A stretch of 64,000 nt of DNA from CAWKDG01 sp963848355 (GTDB lineage: Bacteria > Actinomycetota > Acidimicrobiia > Acidimicrobiales > UBA8190): positions 1 to 64,000 of the forward strand of contig CAWKDG010000014.1 in assembly GCA_963848355.1 (NCBI GenBank), written 5' to 3'. This document shows positions 51,215 to 62,480 of the stretch, in pieces. Numbering within the stretch: the stretch's first letter is position 1; each line of letters begins with the position of its first letter. Below the pieces are notes generated by a model. The model was not told where the DNA came from. It saw only the letters and a list, made by a program, of their open reading frames with translations, and searched no databases. The position numbers and the translations under genes are program-made.

Positions 51215-51991
51215 CGCGCCCTACCGACGGACCGACGGGCGGGGCGGCCGGGACCGGGGGGACCGGCGAAGGCCTGGGCGATCGACATCCACTCGGTGGC
51301 GGCGTCACCTTCGACGACGAGGCCGGTGTCAGCCAGGTGGCGGCGCTGGGTGACGACCAGGCAGAAGTCGAGCGCCGTGCCCTGGACGCTGTCGGACTCG
51401 GCGGCGGTCCTCCCACTCCCACACCTCGCCCGCCGGAGCCGGACAGAGCCACGCGCACGGGCACGGGTGGCGGTTCCATGCCCCGGACGGCGTAGGAGAA
51501 GGGGCGGGTGCGGACACCCAGATGGGCGATGTGGCGTAGCCGGGCCGTGGGGACACGTCGTGCGTCGAGCGCGTCGGCAACGTCCTGCCCGTGCGCCCAT
51601 GTCTCCATGAGCCGGGCCGAGACGAAAGACAGCGCCCCCATGGGAGGACCGAACCACGGCACCCGTGCACCGTCGGGCAGGGCGCGCGCCGCCGTGACCA
51701 TGGCGCGCGCGGCTGGTGCGCCACCAGCGCAGGAGCTCGGCGCCCGTCATGGCCCGCCCGCGACGCAGATGCTCCTCCATGGGGTCGCCCCCGGCCAGAG
51801 CGACGGCCGACCATGTCGGAAAAGGCAGCCGGGTCTGTCATGGCCGAGACAGCGGCATCGTCGAAATACGCCAGATGGCTCACCTGGTCCCGGACGGCCC
51901 ACCCCGGGGCCGGCGTCGGGCGCCCCCAGCCGGACTCGTCGAGGGCGGCCACGAGAGCGTCGAGATCGAGGTGCTCGGCCTCGCAGATCAT
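51215..51991 (-). pseudogene. DinB/MDMPI-fold protein (TIGR03084-like), multiple frame breaks
   Basis: Pieces in three frames assemble into one protein of the mycothiol-dependent maleylpyruvate isomerase fold. They are ALDESGWGRPTPAPGWAVRDQVSHLAYFDDAA, then MTGAELLRWW, then FVSARLMETWAHGQDVADAL with HIAHLGVRTRPFSYAVRG, then LDFCLVVTQRRHLADTGLVVEGDAATEWMSIAQAFAG. The His in VSHLAYFD and the WAHGQD motif are the metal ligands of the fold. At least four frame changes occur within 700 bases. The C-terminal boundary is uncertain. The substrate is unknown. It is divergent from the MarR gene. Confidence 0.75.
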
Positions 51992-52093
51992 CGAGGAGGT
52001 CCGACAGCGAAGTGGGGCGAGGGGCCACGGAGGTCAAGCTAAGGCCCCGCCGATTGCCGGTGCAATGAAAACCCTCTCCGGTACGCTGGGGGT

Positions 52094-52570
52094 ATGACCA
52101 CCGTGTGCTGGCTCGACGATCTTGAGATGCAGGCGTGGCGGTCACTGCTGAGCGCCCATTCCCGCCTGATGTCACGCCTGGATGCCGAGCTTCAGGCGTC
52201 ACAGGGGATGTCGGTGTCGGATTACGGCGTGCTCGTCCAGCTTTCGGAAGCCGAGGGCGGACACATGCGGATGAGCGAGCTCGCCGATCGCCTCCTGCTC
52301 TCGCCGAGCGGCCTCACGCGGCGCCTGGACGGCCTCGTCCGGGCCGGGCTGGTCGACCGGGCCCGCTGTCCCACCGACCGCCGGGGCGCCTTCGCCGTGC
52401 TCACCGATGCCGGGCGTGCCCGGCTCGAGGAGGCGGCACCCGATCACGTCGAGCAGGTCCGACGCCATTTCGTCGACCGGCTCGAGCCGCGCCAGCTGGA
52501 GGCCCTGGTCGATGCTCTCGACAAGGTGGCTGCTCCGATTCCTTGCCACGAAAAGCCGAACGGCGGCTAA
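52094..52570 (+). CDS. MarR-family transcriptional regulator
   Basis: A 158-residue winged-helix regulator that is intact. It shows LDAELQASQGMSVSDYGVLVQLSEAEGGHMRMSELADRLLLSPSGLTRRLDGLVRAGLVDRARCPTDRRGAFAVLTDAGRARLEEAAPDHVEQVRRHF, the complete MarR helix-turn-helix and wing. The wing Asp-Arg-Arg is present. It is divergent from the DinB-fold gene, 102 bases apart, and may regulate it. Two cysteines (CWLDD, ARCPTD) could be redox-sensitive, but that is speculative. Confidence 0.93.
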   Translation: MTTVCWLDDLEMQAWRSLLSAHSRLMSRLDAELQASQGMSVSDYGVLVQLSEAEGGHMRMSELADRLLLSPSGLTRRLDGLVRAGLVDRARCPTDRRGAFAVLTDAGRARLEEAAPDHVEQVRRHFVDRLEPRQLEALVDALDKVAAPIPCHEKPNGG

Positions 52571-52665
52571 CTTTCGGACGGGTTCACCGGCACCCGAAAT
52601 CGTCGGTTCCGGGGTCACAAGATGAACCGTGAACCCATACTGGAATTCGTTTAGAGTCTTCGGAC

Positions 52666-53388
52666 GTGACGGACGCACAGCTTGAAGCACCTCACTACCA
52701 GAGCCTGTCTGTCATCGTCCCCGTCTACAACGAGCAAAGGACCGTCGCCGAGATCATCAGGCGCATCCGTTCCATGACGGTACCCCTTGACTTGCAGGTG
52801 ATCGTCGTCAACGACGGCTCGTCTGACGGAACCGACAAGGTCCTGGCTGCTTGGAGGACTCAACGGTTTTCGTCCTCAACCACGACGTGAACCAGGGAAA
52901 GGGTGCCGCCATCCGGACAGGTCTGGCGGTCGGCACGCGGGGACCTGATCATCATTCAAGATGCCGACCTCGAATACGACCCCGACGACTGGCCAAAACT
53001 ATTCGAACCTTTGTTCAAAGGAAGGGCGCGAGTCGTTTATGGGAGCCGATTCACCGGTGAGCGCAAGAACATGCTCCCATCGCACTGGATGGGCAACCGC
53101 ATACTGACCCTTGCCACCAATCTCCTGTACCGATCGACCCTCTCCGACATGGAGACGTGCTACAAGGTCTTCGACAGACGGGTCCTCGAAGGGATCACCA
53201 TTAAGTCCAACCGTTTCGATTTCGAGCCCGAAATCACCGCCAAGGTGCTGCGCCGGGGTCACCGTATCTACGAGGTACCGATCTCATATGCTGGACGCGA
53301 ACCTTCGGAGGGCAAGAAGATCTCATGGCGCGACGGCTTTGGTGCCCTCTTCGCCTTGCTTCGCTTCCGCTTCACACAACTCGACTGA
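52666..53388 (+). pseudogene. Family 2 glycosyltransferase (dolichol-phosphate mannose synthase-like), two frame breaks
   Basis: From GTG 52666: LSVIVPVYNEQRTVAEIIRRI, LQVIVVNDGSSDGTDKVLAA; then in a second frame STVFVLNHDVNQGKGAAIRTGLA; then in a third GDLIIIQDADLEYDPDDWPKLFEPLF, VVYGSRFTGERKNM and DMETCYKVFDRRVLEGITIKSNRFDFEPEITAKVLRRG. Breaks are near 52852 and 52928. The DAD motif binds the divalent cation and nucleotide sugar. Length about 240 residues, without C-terminal membrane helices. It should transfer a sugar to polyprenyl phosphate. It opens the polysaccharide region. Confidence 0.85.
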
Positions 53389-53467
53389 GCTCAGAGGTCT
53401 CGGGGGTCGTGGCGACTCGGCTCCGTTTCGGGGAGCCGTCATTCCCCAGCCACAGGATGAACTGGTC

Positions 53468-53596
53468 ATGGAACCACCCTCCACCGACGAAGCTCTCCGG
53501 GTCATTGGGATCTCCGAGCGACAACTCCGCCCGAGACTAGGATCATCGTGGCCGGTCCCGGAAGGCTGGGCGGAGGAGCTCTACGATGAGGTTTGA
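53468..53596 (+). CDS. Short hypothetical frame (42 aa) before the UDP-sugar dehydrogenase
   Basis: ATG 53468 opens a 42-residue frame (MEPPSTDEALRVIGISERQ and onwards, ending GWAEELYDEV) whose TGA overlaps the next gene's ATG. It may be a real small gene or the tail of a larger, broken one; the 80 bases upstream continue open in the same frame without a recognisable domain. Confidence 0.25.
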   Translation: MEPPSTDEALRVIGISERQLRPRLGSSWPVPEGWAEELYDEV

Positions 53597-54780
53597 GCGC
53601 GACGTCGTCGTCGTCGGCGGATGCGGTCACGTCGGGCTCCCCTCGGGCTGGCGTTCGCCGAGCGGGGCCTTGACGTAGGCCTCTTCGACGTCAACAAGCA
53701 GGCAGTTGCCGGAGTGATGTCGGGCAAATGCCCTTTCAGGAAGCGGGAGCAAAGGACGTCCTCACCCGACGTCGTCGGCAATCGCCTCACCGCCACCACC
53801 GACCCCCGAATCGTGGGGTCGGCCGAAAACGTCATCATCGTCATCGGCACGCCCAGTGGACGAACATCTCAATCCCGATCCGAATGTCGTGTCGAGCGCG
53901 GTCACGTCGACCTCGGCCCATATCTCACGAGACGGCCAGCTTCTGGTGTTGCGGTCGACTCTGTTCCCCGGCACGACTGCTCTGGTCGAACGGGCAGTGG
54001 CCAGCCTGGGCAAGCAGCTGGAGGTCACCTTCTGCCCGGAGCGGATCGCCGAGGGTCAAGGCGATGACGGAGCTGTTCGAACTTCCTCAGATCGTGTCCG
54101 GTCGTTCCGAAGCGGTTCTGGAACGAGCGGAGAAGCTCTTCCGTAACCTGACGACGCAGATGGTGCGGCTCACGCCTGAAGAAGCCGAGCTGGCCAAACT
54201 CTTCACGAACACATGGCGGTATATCAAGTTCGCCACCGCAAATCAGCTGTTCATGATGGCCAACGACTTCGATCTCGACTACGAGCGCATCCGTTCAGCT
54301 CTGGCGTTCGAATATCCAAGGGCGGCCGATCTTCCGGGAGCAGGATTTGCTGCCGGGCCTTGCCTGTTGAAAGATACCATGCAGCTCGCGGCGTTCAACA
54401 ACAACAATTTCGTCCTGGGCCATGCGGCCATGATGGTCAATGAAGGACTTCCTTTGTACATGGTGTCGAGATTGGAGCGAGCGATTCGCCCTCGAAGATC
54501 TCGCTGTCGGCATCCTCGGTATGGCATTCAAAGGTGAGTCAGACGACACTCGCTCAAGCCTGAGCTACAAGCTCAAGCGGATCCTGCGATTTAAAGCACG
54601 CGAGGTTCTGTGCACGGATCCCTTCGTGTCCAGCGATCCGGATCTGCTTCCGCTCGATGATGTGATCGCCGGTCCGATCTGCTCATCATCGCTGCACCAC
54701 ACTCGCCTACCGGAACCTGACGACGGCGGTACCAGTCATCGACATATGGGGGGCCGACGAGAGAGGGACGCAGATTGTGA
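53586..54780 (+). pseudogene. UDP-glucose/UDP-ManNAc dehydrogenase family, many frame breaks
   Basis: Pieces form one nucleotide-sugar dehydrogenase that would oxidise C6 of a UDP-sugar with NAD. In order: DVVVVGGCGHVGLP; LAFAERGLDVGLFDVNKQAVAGVMSGKCPF; AENVIIVIGTP; LLVLRSTLFPGTTALVERAVASLGKQLEVTFCPERIAEG; ELAKLFTNTWRYIKFATANQLFMMANDFDLDYERIR; GAGFAAGPCLLKDTMQLAAFNNNNFVLGHAAMMVNEGLP, with the catalytic Cys in GPCLLKD; AVGILGMAFKGESDDTRSSLSYKL; and a tail ending near VIDIWG. At least five frame changes are needed. The last TGA overlaps the next gene's GTG. The catalytic residues are present, so the gene was recently functional or is misread. Confidence 0.82.
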
Positions 54781-55499
54781 AACCCAGGGTCTCGATCATC
54801 GTCACCGCTGTACAACGAAGGGGAAGAGCATCGTTCCGTACCTCGATCGGCTCCTCGAATCGGTCACGCTGCCATGCGAGGTTCTCGTCGTCTACGACTC
54901 TCCCGATGACACCACCGCCCCTTGGGTGCGAGAAGTACGCACGAGCTGATGCCAGGGTCGTTCCCACCCTCAACACCTACGGTCGGGGTCCGGCTCGAGC
55001 AATCCGTTTCGGATTTGACCATGCACAGGCTGATGTGGTCGTCGTGACCATGGCGGACGGATGCGACGACCCGATGCAGATCGATGCCCTCTGGTGCGAC
55101 TCGTCGAACGTGGTGTGGTGGTTGCCGCAGCCTCGCGGTACATGCGCGGTGGCCAGCAGATCGGCGGTCCGGTCCTCAAGAGCACGTCTGTCGCGTCTGG
55201 CCGGTCTTTCATTGCACATGCTCACCCGGGTGGGAACACTGCGACGCCACCAACTCGTTCAAGGCCTACTCCGGCCGCCTTCGTCCGCGAGGTCGGAATC
55301 GAGTCCGACCACGGATTCGAGGTGGGTCTCGAGCTCGTCGCCAAGGCCCGCCGGCGCCGGCTGAGAGTGGCGGAGATCCCGACCATCTGGCTGGAGCGCA
55401 GCTTTGGTCAGTCCGAACTTCCGTCTGGCGCGATGGATCCCCAGCTATCTCCGGTGGTATCTCTACGCCTTCGGTCCAAAGTGGGATTCGATGAACTAG
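54777..55499 (+). pseudogene. Family 2 glycosyltransferase, many frame breaks
   Basis: GTG 54777 starts VKPRVSIIVTA. Reading across frame changes gives LYNEGEEIVPYLDRLLESVTLPCEVLVVYDSPDDTT, NTYGRGPARAIRFGFDHAQADVVVVTMADGCDDP, VERGVVVAAASRYMRGGQQIGGP, LAGLSLHMLTRVG and VGIESDHGFEVGLELVAKARRRRLRVAEIPTIWLERSFGQS, ending WDSMN. The cation-binding DxD of typical GT2 is ADG here. It is about 240 residues. It overlaps the dehydrogenase stop, so the genes were an operon. Confidence 0.78.
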
Positions 55500-55590
55500 A
55501 CTCTCACCGAGCGGACCGTCGATGAGTCCTTCGAGCAGCGATAGCAACCGCCGGGCGGCAGCCCTGAGGAACGGAAAAGGCGTGGGATAG

Positions 55591-56624
55591 ATGAGCAAGG
55601 TTCTGGTCAGCGGCTCCGCCGGTTTCATCGGTGGCTATGTCGTCGAGGAGCTGCTCGGACGCGGGCACGAGTGTGGTCGGGCGTCGACAACCTGTCCAAG
55701 TACGGCCGCGTGGCGAAATCTTACGACGACAGCCCCGCTACAGGTTCGTGGAGGGAGACTGCCGGGACGTCGGACCTGTTGACCAGGCTGGCCAGCGAAT
55801 GTGATCACTTCATCGCCGGCGCCGCCATGATCGGCGGCATCTCGTATTTCCACACTTACGCCTACGACCTGCTGGCAACCAACGAGCGGATCATCGCCGC
55901 GTCCTGCGATGCCGCCATTGCGGCACATAACGCCGGCTCCCTCGAGAAGGTCACCTTCCTCTCGTCGTCGATGGTCTTCGAATCGACCGACGAATGGCCC
56001 TCACTACGAAGGCCAGGAACGCCGGATTCCTCCGCCCCTGTCCTCATACGGATTTCAGAAGCTTGCCGTCGAGTACTTCGCCCGGGCGGCCAACGACCAG
56101 TATGGCCTTCCCTACACCCTCGTCCGGCCCTTCAACTGCGTCGGTATCGGAGAGAGCCGTGCCCTCGGACGATGTCGAGATCCTGTCAGGAAACGTCAAG
56201 CTGGCGATGAGCCATGTCGTGCCCGATCTGGTGCAGAAGGTACTTAAAGGCCAGGATCCTCTCCACATCCTCGGCGACGGCACTCAGGTTCGCCACTACA
56301 CCTACGGCGGCGACGTGGCACGCGGCATCGTCGACGCCATGGAGCACAGCTCAGCTCGCAATGAAGATTTCAATATTTCGACGTCCGGATTCGACAAGCG
56401 GTGCTCGAGCTTGCTGAGTTGATTTGGCGTAAGATCAAGGGGCCGGATGTGCCGTTTCCGCCATGTGTCCGACCCGGGATTTGAACACGACGTCGCACGA
56501 CGGATTCCGTCGACCGAGAAGGCAGAGCGCATGTTAGGATTTCGAGGCAACGACGACCCTCGATGAAATGCTCGACGAGGTGATTCCCTGGATCGCCAAC
56601 GCGATCCAGGAGGGATCGATCTGA
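55591..56624 (+). pseudogene. NAD-dependent sugar epimerase/dehydratase, many frame breaks
   Basis: ATG 55591 starts MSKVLVSGSAGFIGGYVVEELLGRGHE, with the GxxGxxG loop. Later pieces are DHFIAGAAMIGGISYFHTYAYDLLATNERIIAASCDAA, VTFLSSSMVFEST, LSSYGFQKLAVEYFARAANDQYGLPYTLVRPFNCVGIGE (catalytic Tyr and Lys in YGFQK), VPDLVQKVLKGQDPLHILGDGTQVRHYTYGGDVARGIVDAMEH and LDEMLDEVIPWIANAIQEGSI. The length, about 344 codons, is standard for the extended SDR epimerase group. At least five frame changes occur. A degraded second copy of its 3' part lies at 58.5-58.8 kb. Confidence 0.82.
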
Positions 56625-56666
56625 CTCAGGATGAAGGTGACGCCCTCTCCGCCGACAGCGGAGCCC

Positions 56667-58160
56667 ATGAGCGGTAGCGTTAGTATCTCCCCTGCAGAAG
56701 CTGCCCCTTCTGCGGGTAACCGAAGGGCCCTCCTATCCAACGGCGACCTGATCGGGGATGCACCGTCGGTGGGGTCGTGGTCGGGGCTGTTGTGATGGCC
56801 CTCTATCTCCTCTTTGTGATCCATTACTCGATTGACGCGATCTACTGGGACGAGTGGGGCGACGTACCGATCATTCACGCCGCGTTGCACTCGCAACTGA
56901 CGTTTAGAGCTCTCTGGACGCAGCACAACGAGAACCGCATGCTCCTTCCCAATCTCGTCGTGATCGCCTCTGCCCTCGTACACAGCTACAATTCCAAGGC
57001 AATCATCCTCCTCGGTGCGCTGATCTTCGTTGCGAGTTACATAGTCTTCCTGGCTGTCGTGCGGATCTATCTGCGTCGACCACTCACGGCGATGCATGTT
57101 CTCTCGCTCGGCATTGTCTGGTTCAGCTTGGAGGACACCGAGAACTCGCTGTGGGCCTTTTAGCTTGCCTGGTACATGATCATTTTCTTCCTTGTCATTT
57201 TGATTCTCCTTTTGGTTAGACAGTGGGGACACCATCACCTCGTTCTCGCACTTGCAGTTCTCACCGCGGTTGCTGCCTCGTTCTCATCGTTGCAAGGCCT
57301 CATCTTGTGGCCGATAGGCCTGGTCTGCCTGCTGTGGGAACTCCCCAGGAGCCGCCGACGCTACTTTGAGTGCATCGTCTGGATCATATTCTGCGCATTG
57401 ACAACAACTGCCGCATATTTCTGGGGATACAACTATCGGGTCAATGGAGGTGGTGGCTCACCGGGATTCGCCTTGCGCCATCCAGTCGGAATGGTCAAAT
57501 CTTTTCTTGCGGCTCTTGGCAATATCGTTCCCACTATGAATTCCGATCTCCCGGCACATGAACTGCTCGGCACTCTGCTCCTCATGGTCGCCATATTTTC
57601 CGTCGACGGTTCTCTTTCGCGACCGAACCTCACAGGCCGGCAACGTGCTCCCGGTAGCGCTGATCATGTTCGGCGTGCTCTTCGACGGCTCAATCGTATT
57701 GGGCCGTCTCGGATTCGGAATCGTGGATGCGTTGTCGTCGCGCTATACGATGGCAAACCTCCTCGTGTTAACCGGCATCGTCACTTTCGCCTGGGGACAC
57801 ATTCGATCGTCGAGACGTCAACGGGACCGCACAAGACGTCTCACAGCCGCTCGACGGATCAGTTTCGCCATGCTGGCCGCATTCCTCGTGGTGCAGCTTG
57901 GCGCTGCGACCCGGTTTGGCATCGACAAAGGACGCACCACCCGTCAGAGCCGAATCATGGATGCTCGAATTGTCGTGAATCTGGACAGGATCCCAACCAT
58001 CGATAGCCAGCGATTCGTGGCTGCCTACGTCTATCCGAACCTCGCCGCGCTACGTCCATTCCTTCAGGAGGCAGAGATGGACCACCTGAGCGTCTTCGCT
58101 CCCGAGCCATATCGCTTCTACCGTTCGGTCGGACCTCCTGCATCCGATCTAATTCCCTGA
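56667..58160 (+). pseudogene. Polytopic membrane protein with an in-frame TAG and frame breaks
   Basis: A large hydrophobic protein, perhaps of a cell-wall sugar transferase group. It probably starts at ATG 56667; the frame changes near 56765. The main frame reads VVGAVVMALYLLFVIHYSIDAIYWDEWGDVPIIHAALHSQL, TQHNENRMLLPNLVV, and ENSLWAF, then a TAG (57161-57163), then LAWYMIIFFLVILILLLVRQWG in the same frame. CAG-to-TAG would restore a Gln. A further shift near 57620 leads to FGVLFDGSIVLGRLGFGIVDALSSRYTMANLLVLTGIV. About nine membrane helices can be counted. The acidic WDEWGD and HNENR segments in outer loops resemble the catalytic regions of GT-C enzymes, tentatively. Confidence 0.68.
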
Positions 58161-58261
58161 ATTAGGGCCGGCTCACACAGCCATCAGGTCCGGTCGGGCC
58201 AGCCCTGACCGACACCGTCGACATGGTCGAGCGGAGTTCGATCCCGAGAGTCCCGAGCTCG

Positions 58262-58791
58262 CTGGATCCTTAGCCGCGGTACAGCGGCTTGAGCTCGGAT
58301 GTCGTTCTGGTCTCATCTTCCTCGTCGACCTCGACTACGAGCACATCGCTCAGCAACGGCGAACTTTGGTGCAGGGCCCTGGCTGCTGAAAGGTACGATG
58401 CAGCTCACCGCATTCAGTAACCTCGTCTTGGCTCTGCGGCCATGACGATCAATGAAAGGGCCCCCTCTGTATATGATCGCCGAAGATCTCACGGTCGGCA
58501 TTCTCGACGCTATGGAACACCCTCCCGCTCGCAACGAGACATTCAATGCCATGACGCCGAACTCGAAGAGCAGGCTCGAACTTGCTCCGTTGATCTGGGA
58601 CAAGGTCAAAGGACTGATTGGTCCATTTCCTACGTCACGAAGCCGGGTTCAAGCACTACGTCGCTTGGCGTACCCCGTCGACTGCCAAGGCGGAACGAGT
58701 CTTGGGATTCAGAGCAACGATGACCCTTGATGAAATGCGCGACGAGGTGATCCCCTGGATCACCAACGCGATCGAGGAGGGATTGACCTGA
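58262..58791 (+). pseudogene. Chimeric remnant: UDP-sugar dehydrogenase middle joined to epimerase 3' end
   Basis: Bases 58331-58500 resemble the dehydrogenase gene (tail of GPCLLKDTMQL, then EDLTVGIL against EDLAVGIL). From GGCATTCTCGACGCTATGGA on, the sequence resembles the epimerase gene at 56325-56624 (DAMEHPPARNETFN against DAMEHSSARNEDFN; LDEMRDEVIPWITNAIEEGLT against LDEMLDEVIPWIANAIQEGSI). The two parts join at a shared GGCAT-like sequence, with everything between deleted. Several stops interrupt it. It is a diverged relic of a second copy of the locus. Confidence 0.75.
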
Positions 58792-58888
58792 TCATTCGTG
58801 AGCTCGCCCAGCGGATCGGTTGGTCGCCAGTCACTGATGGTGGTCGTCTCACGATAGCGGGAACCTCGATGAGGTCTGCAATTCAGCC

Positions 58889-60971
58889 ATGACCCTCACC
58901 TACGATTCGCGTCATCCATCCGGGTCGTCTTCCACGATCTCGGCCCGAAATAGACGACTTCGGGCATTTCGTCCCGACATCGAAGGTCTACGCGCCATTG
59001 CTGTCGTCGCCGTCGTGCTCGACCATTCGGGGCTTGCAGTCCACGGTGGCTACATCGGGGTGGACGTCTTCTACGTCATCTCCGGATTCCTCATCACCAG
59101 CCACCTCTACGGCGAGCTTTCCAGTTCCGGGCACATTTCCATCACCCGCTTCTATGCCCGTCGGGTTCGTCGTATCCTCCCTGCGGCTACCGTCGTCATC
59201 GTTGCGACACTATTAGCTGCGTGGCGGTGGGTCGCGCCTCTTGACATTCGCTCAGTGGGCTTTGATGCCATCACGGCTGCGCTCTTTGGTATCAACTACC
59301 GGATTGCCGAGATGGGGACCAACTACTTTGCCGGGACCTCACCCTCTCCATTCCAACAGTACTGGTCCCTCGCGATTGAAGAACAGTTCTACGCGCTATG
59401 GCCGCTCATGCTTGTCGCGGTTACATCACTGACTCGGCGTCTGCTTTCGAGTCGACGCTCGATCTCGGTATTCCTCGTCATCGTGATAGCCGCATCGCTC
59501 TTCTTCTCGATCACATTGACAAAGACATCACCATCGTGGGCGTACTTCGGTCTCCAAACCCGCGCCTGGGAGCTGGCCCTGGGAGCCTTCGTTGCCATCA
59601 ACACGGAGGGTCTTGCCCGCGCTCTGCGACCGGTGGCACGACCCTTATCGTGGTTGGGTCTCGTCGGGATTATCGTCGCCGCGTTCTCTTTCAACGGATC
59701 CACACCTTATCCGGGCATAGCAGTCACGCTTCCGGTTTTAGGGGCCGCCCTCCTGATCGCCGCTGGCTGTGCGGCGCCTCGCCGAGGCGCAGAGGCCGTT
59801 CTGAGAATCCGGCCACTGCAATATATCGGAAGGATCTCGTACTCCTGGTATCTATGGCATTGGCCGGTACTCATCTTCCTACCCGCCTTCCTCGGCCACG
59901 CCGCCACTACGGGAGAGATCGTGCTCGCGCTTGCCGTTTCCTTCGCATTGGCGTCAGCCAGCTACGTCGTGGTTGAACAACCATTTCGTCGGAACCAGCT
60001 TCTTGTGACCGAGCCCAAGCGTGGACTGTTCCTCGGGGCAGGCCTTATCAGCATTTCGACGATCAGCGCCGTCTTGTTGATGCTCATGGTTGTGTCACCT
60101 GCAGGGACCGGTGCATCGGCAAGTCCGACAGCGTCGGTCACTCACAACGTGGCGCTCGCCACACGACTCCGCCTCCTCCCAGCAGATCTCTCACCACCCC
60201 TAGCCGCAGTGCCGAGTGCCTCCCCCTATAAGTGCATAGCCCCTCTATCGGGTGATTCGTTCGTGGCTGAAGGGGGGTGGACCCCGGTATGCACGCTCGG
60301 TGATCGCAGATCCACGCACACCGTTGTCCTGTTCGGTGACTCTCACAGCGTGGCGGTGGACGCGACCTCTTGCTGCCATCGCGGCCGAGCGCGGCTGGAA
60401 GCTCATGACCCTCTCGAAGGCGGCGTGTCCGATCGATACCAACAACTTTGCGGCCAACAACAAGCTCTACGCGCCGGACATTACTCATTGCGCCCCATGG
60501 CGCTCTGCCGCCTTCGCCCGTCTATCCAAGGTCAAACCAGCACTCGTCGTCGTGTCGTCCCGGACCTACACCTTCGCTACACCAAGGGTATTGACGCGGA
60601 CGATTGCCAAGCTGAAGGATGACGGGTCGCAGGTTGTCTGGCTGGAGGACACACCGATACCGGGCTCCGATATCCCTTCCTGCTTATCGGAACATCCCAA
60701 CGACGTGCAGCGCTGCAGCTTCAGCCGGGCGGCCGGTCTCGACGACCCAAAGCTTCGAAGCGCTCTCAATAACACGGCGGCCCGAGATGGGGCCACCGTC
60801 ATCGACACAACACCGTGGTTGTGCACTCTCAGAGTTTGCCCGTCAGTTATCTCCAACACCGCTGTCTACTTCGATGACAGCCACCTCGCGAACGCTTACG
60901 CACTCAAGCTCACGCCCGAGCTCGCCGCAGCCCTGGCCGCTGTAATGCCAAACGAGCGGCCCTCGCATTGA
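58889..60971 (+). pseudogene. Acyltransferase family 3 (OafA/YrhL-like) with SGNH domain, one frame break
   Basis: A membrane O-acyltransferase for surface sugars. The N-terminal half starts RAFRPDIEGLRAIAVVAVVLDHSGL, with GGYIGVDVFYVISGFLIT and RFYARRVRRILPAA, the acyl_transf_3 signature (His in LDHSG), and about ten membrane helices. It ends SYVVVEQPFR. A linker leads to an outer SGNH domain: VLFGDSHSVAVD (catalytic Ser), and after a frame change near 60365, AAIAAERGWKLMTLSKAACPID, VVVSSRTYTFA and YFDDSHLANAYALKL, with the catalytic Asp and His. Total length, about 690 residues, is typical. One base misread would explain the break. Confidence 0.87.
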
Positions 60972-61025
60972 AGACTGCGACCGCGTAGATTGTCTTCGAA
61001 TGCGCGATGACATGCTCGCTTGAAG

Positions 61026-62397
61026 CTACGGAAAGTCGGGCAATCGCGTCATCTCCGAATCGCCATGCACCACCTTCACGCCGTTATCCAGATCCTGGAC
61101 CTCAACGGGTTCCCTCCTCGACCTCTTTCGGAAGAGATCCATCCCCGGAGGCAGCCAGAATGCGAAGTTAGGACTATCGGTCTCCGCAGTGACAAGGAGC
61201 AACAGGACACTCACCGTAACGATGGGATAGACCACCGTCGGCCATTGACCGAGCGGGGGCGACGACAATGACAATCCCCCGGCCAGGAACGCAAAACCGG
61301 CACTGCGTCGTGTTGACCGCAAGACCGCCCACACGATCAGTGGCAAGAAGGTCAGGAGGAGTACATCCATGCGATGGGCAACGTAGCCACCACCGCCCAT
61401 CCGACTGGCCCAGAACAGATCCCGCCGGGCGATAGCAACCAGACAGATAATCACTCCGATGATGGCAAGCATGGCGATGTCGGGAAGGCCCCAAGACCAG
61501 CCCAGATCAGGAGGGACGCATTGTCCCCCCGGTTCGCGTCGCATTTACGGCGGCGACTCCCGCTTTGAAGTAGTGATTCCAGACGTGGTGATCGAAGGCC
61601 ACGGGGACGAGCGCGGTGAGGCCATACCACAGAGCCGTCCATCCGACGGCACGTCGACGTCCGGACAGCACAAAAGGCACAACGAGAAGGAGCCCCGACG
61701 CCTTCGGGACCGCCGCCAACGAGATACCGATTCCGGCGATGATCGGACTGTTGCGCCAGCGGTAGCTAATAGCGATGCCCAGGCCGACGATCGGGACGAC
61801 ATTCCCGATGCCGTATGCACCCGGAAAAGTCAGTCCGGATCGCGATCCCGAGCGGGATTGCGTACGAGAGCCGCATACCGGCACGCGGGCGGTGCCAATA
61901 AGCACGAAGATCATCGCAAGTTCCATGCCGCCGAGCACGACGGGATAGCTGAACAACACGGTCGGAAGTACCAGGGTGAGAACGGTCGGAGGGTGAGGAT
62001 TTGCTGTCTCAACTGGCCAGCTGAGGCCGATCGTGTGGAGGAGTTGGGCGGTTATGCCATAGGGATCGCCGCCATGGATTAGGGCGTGTGCGCTTACATA
62101 ATCGATCAGTAGGTCACCGGGATCGCCACGCCCGATAAGCTCACGAAAAACCGCATTGAGTCCGCCGGAACTCGGGGTGTTCTGTTGCGCTTCGTTCAGC
62201 AACGTGACGTGGTGGCCGACGAATAGCAGCACCATCAGGACTACGACATAGATGATCACGACCGTAATAGCACCGAGAGCTGCCGACGATCCGGGATGAC
62301 GAAGCCGAAACTCTCGCGCCGTGCCGTTCGCTTCGGAGCCAGCGATGCTTCGGGCGCCACTGGAGTACGCCCGCGTCGGGCCCGCTGTCTTCGCCAC
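61026..62397 (-). pseudogene. GT87/DUF2029-like polytopic mannosyltransferase, one frame break
   Basis: From GTG 62397: a cytoplasmic N-terminus, then helices VIIYVVVLMVLLFVGHHV, an outer loop with DLLIDYVSAHALIHGGDPYG (acidic pair as in GT-C enzymes), VLTLVLPTVLFSYPVVL, YGIGNVVPIVGLGIAISYRWR, and PKASGLLLVVPFVLSGRRRA. At a run of six C (61525-61530) one base too many shifts the frame; the rest reads VPPDLGWSWGLPDIAMLAIIGVIICLVAIARRDLFWASRMGG and so on to 61026. The layout fits polyprenyl-phosphomannose-dependent transferases of DUF2029. A homopolymer break suggests a reading error. Confidence 0.78.
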
Positions 62398-62480
62398 GCT
62401 GTGACGCTAGCTTTCTTTCTTGCCCTTGTCCGGGGATAGGGCCCGGCAGGACAGCAGTCGGTTCGACCCCTTCGGCCGGA

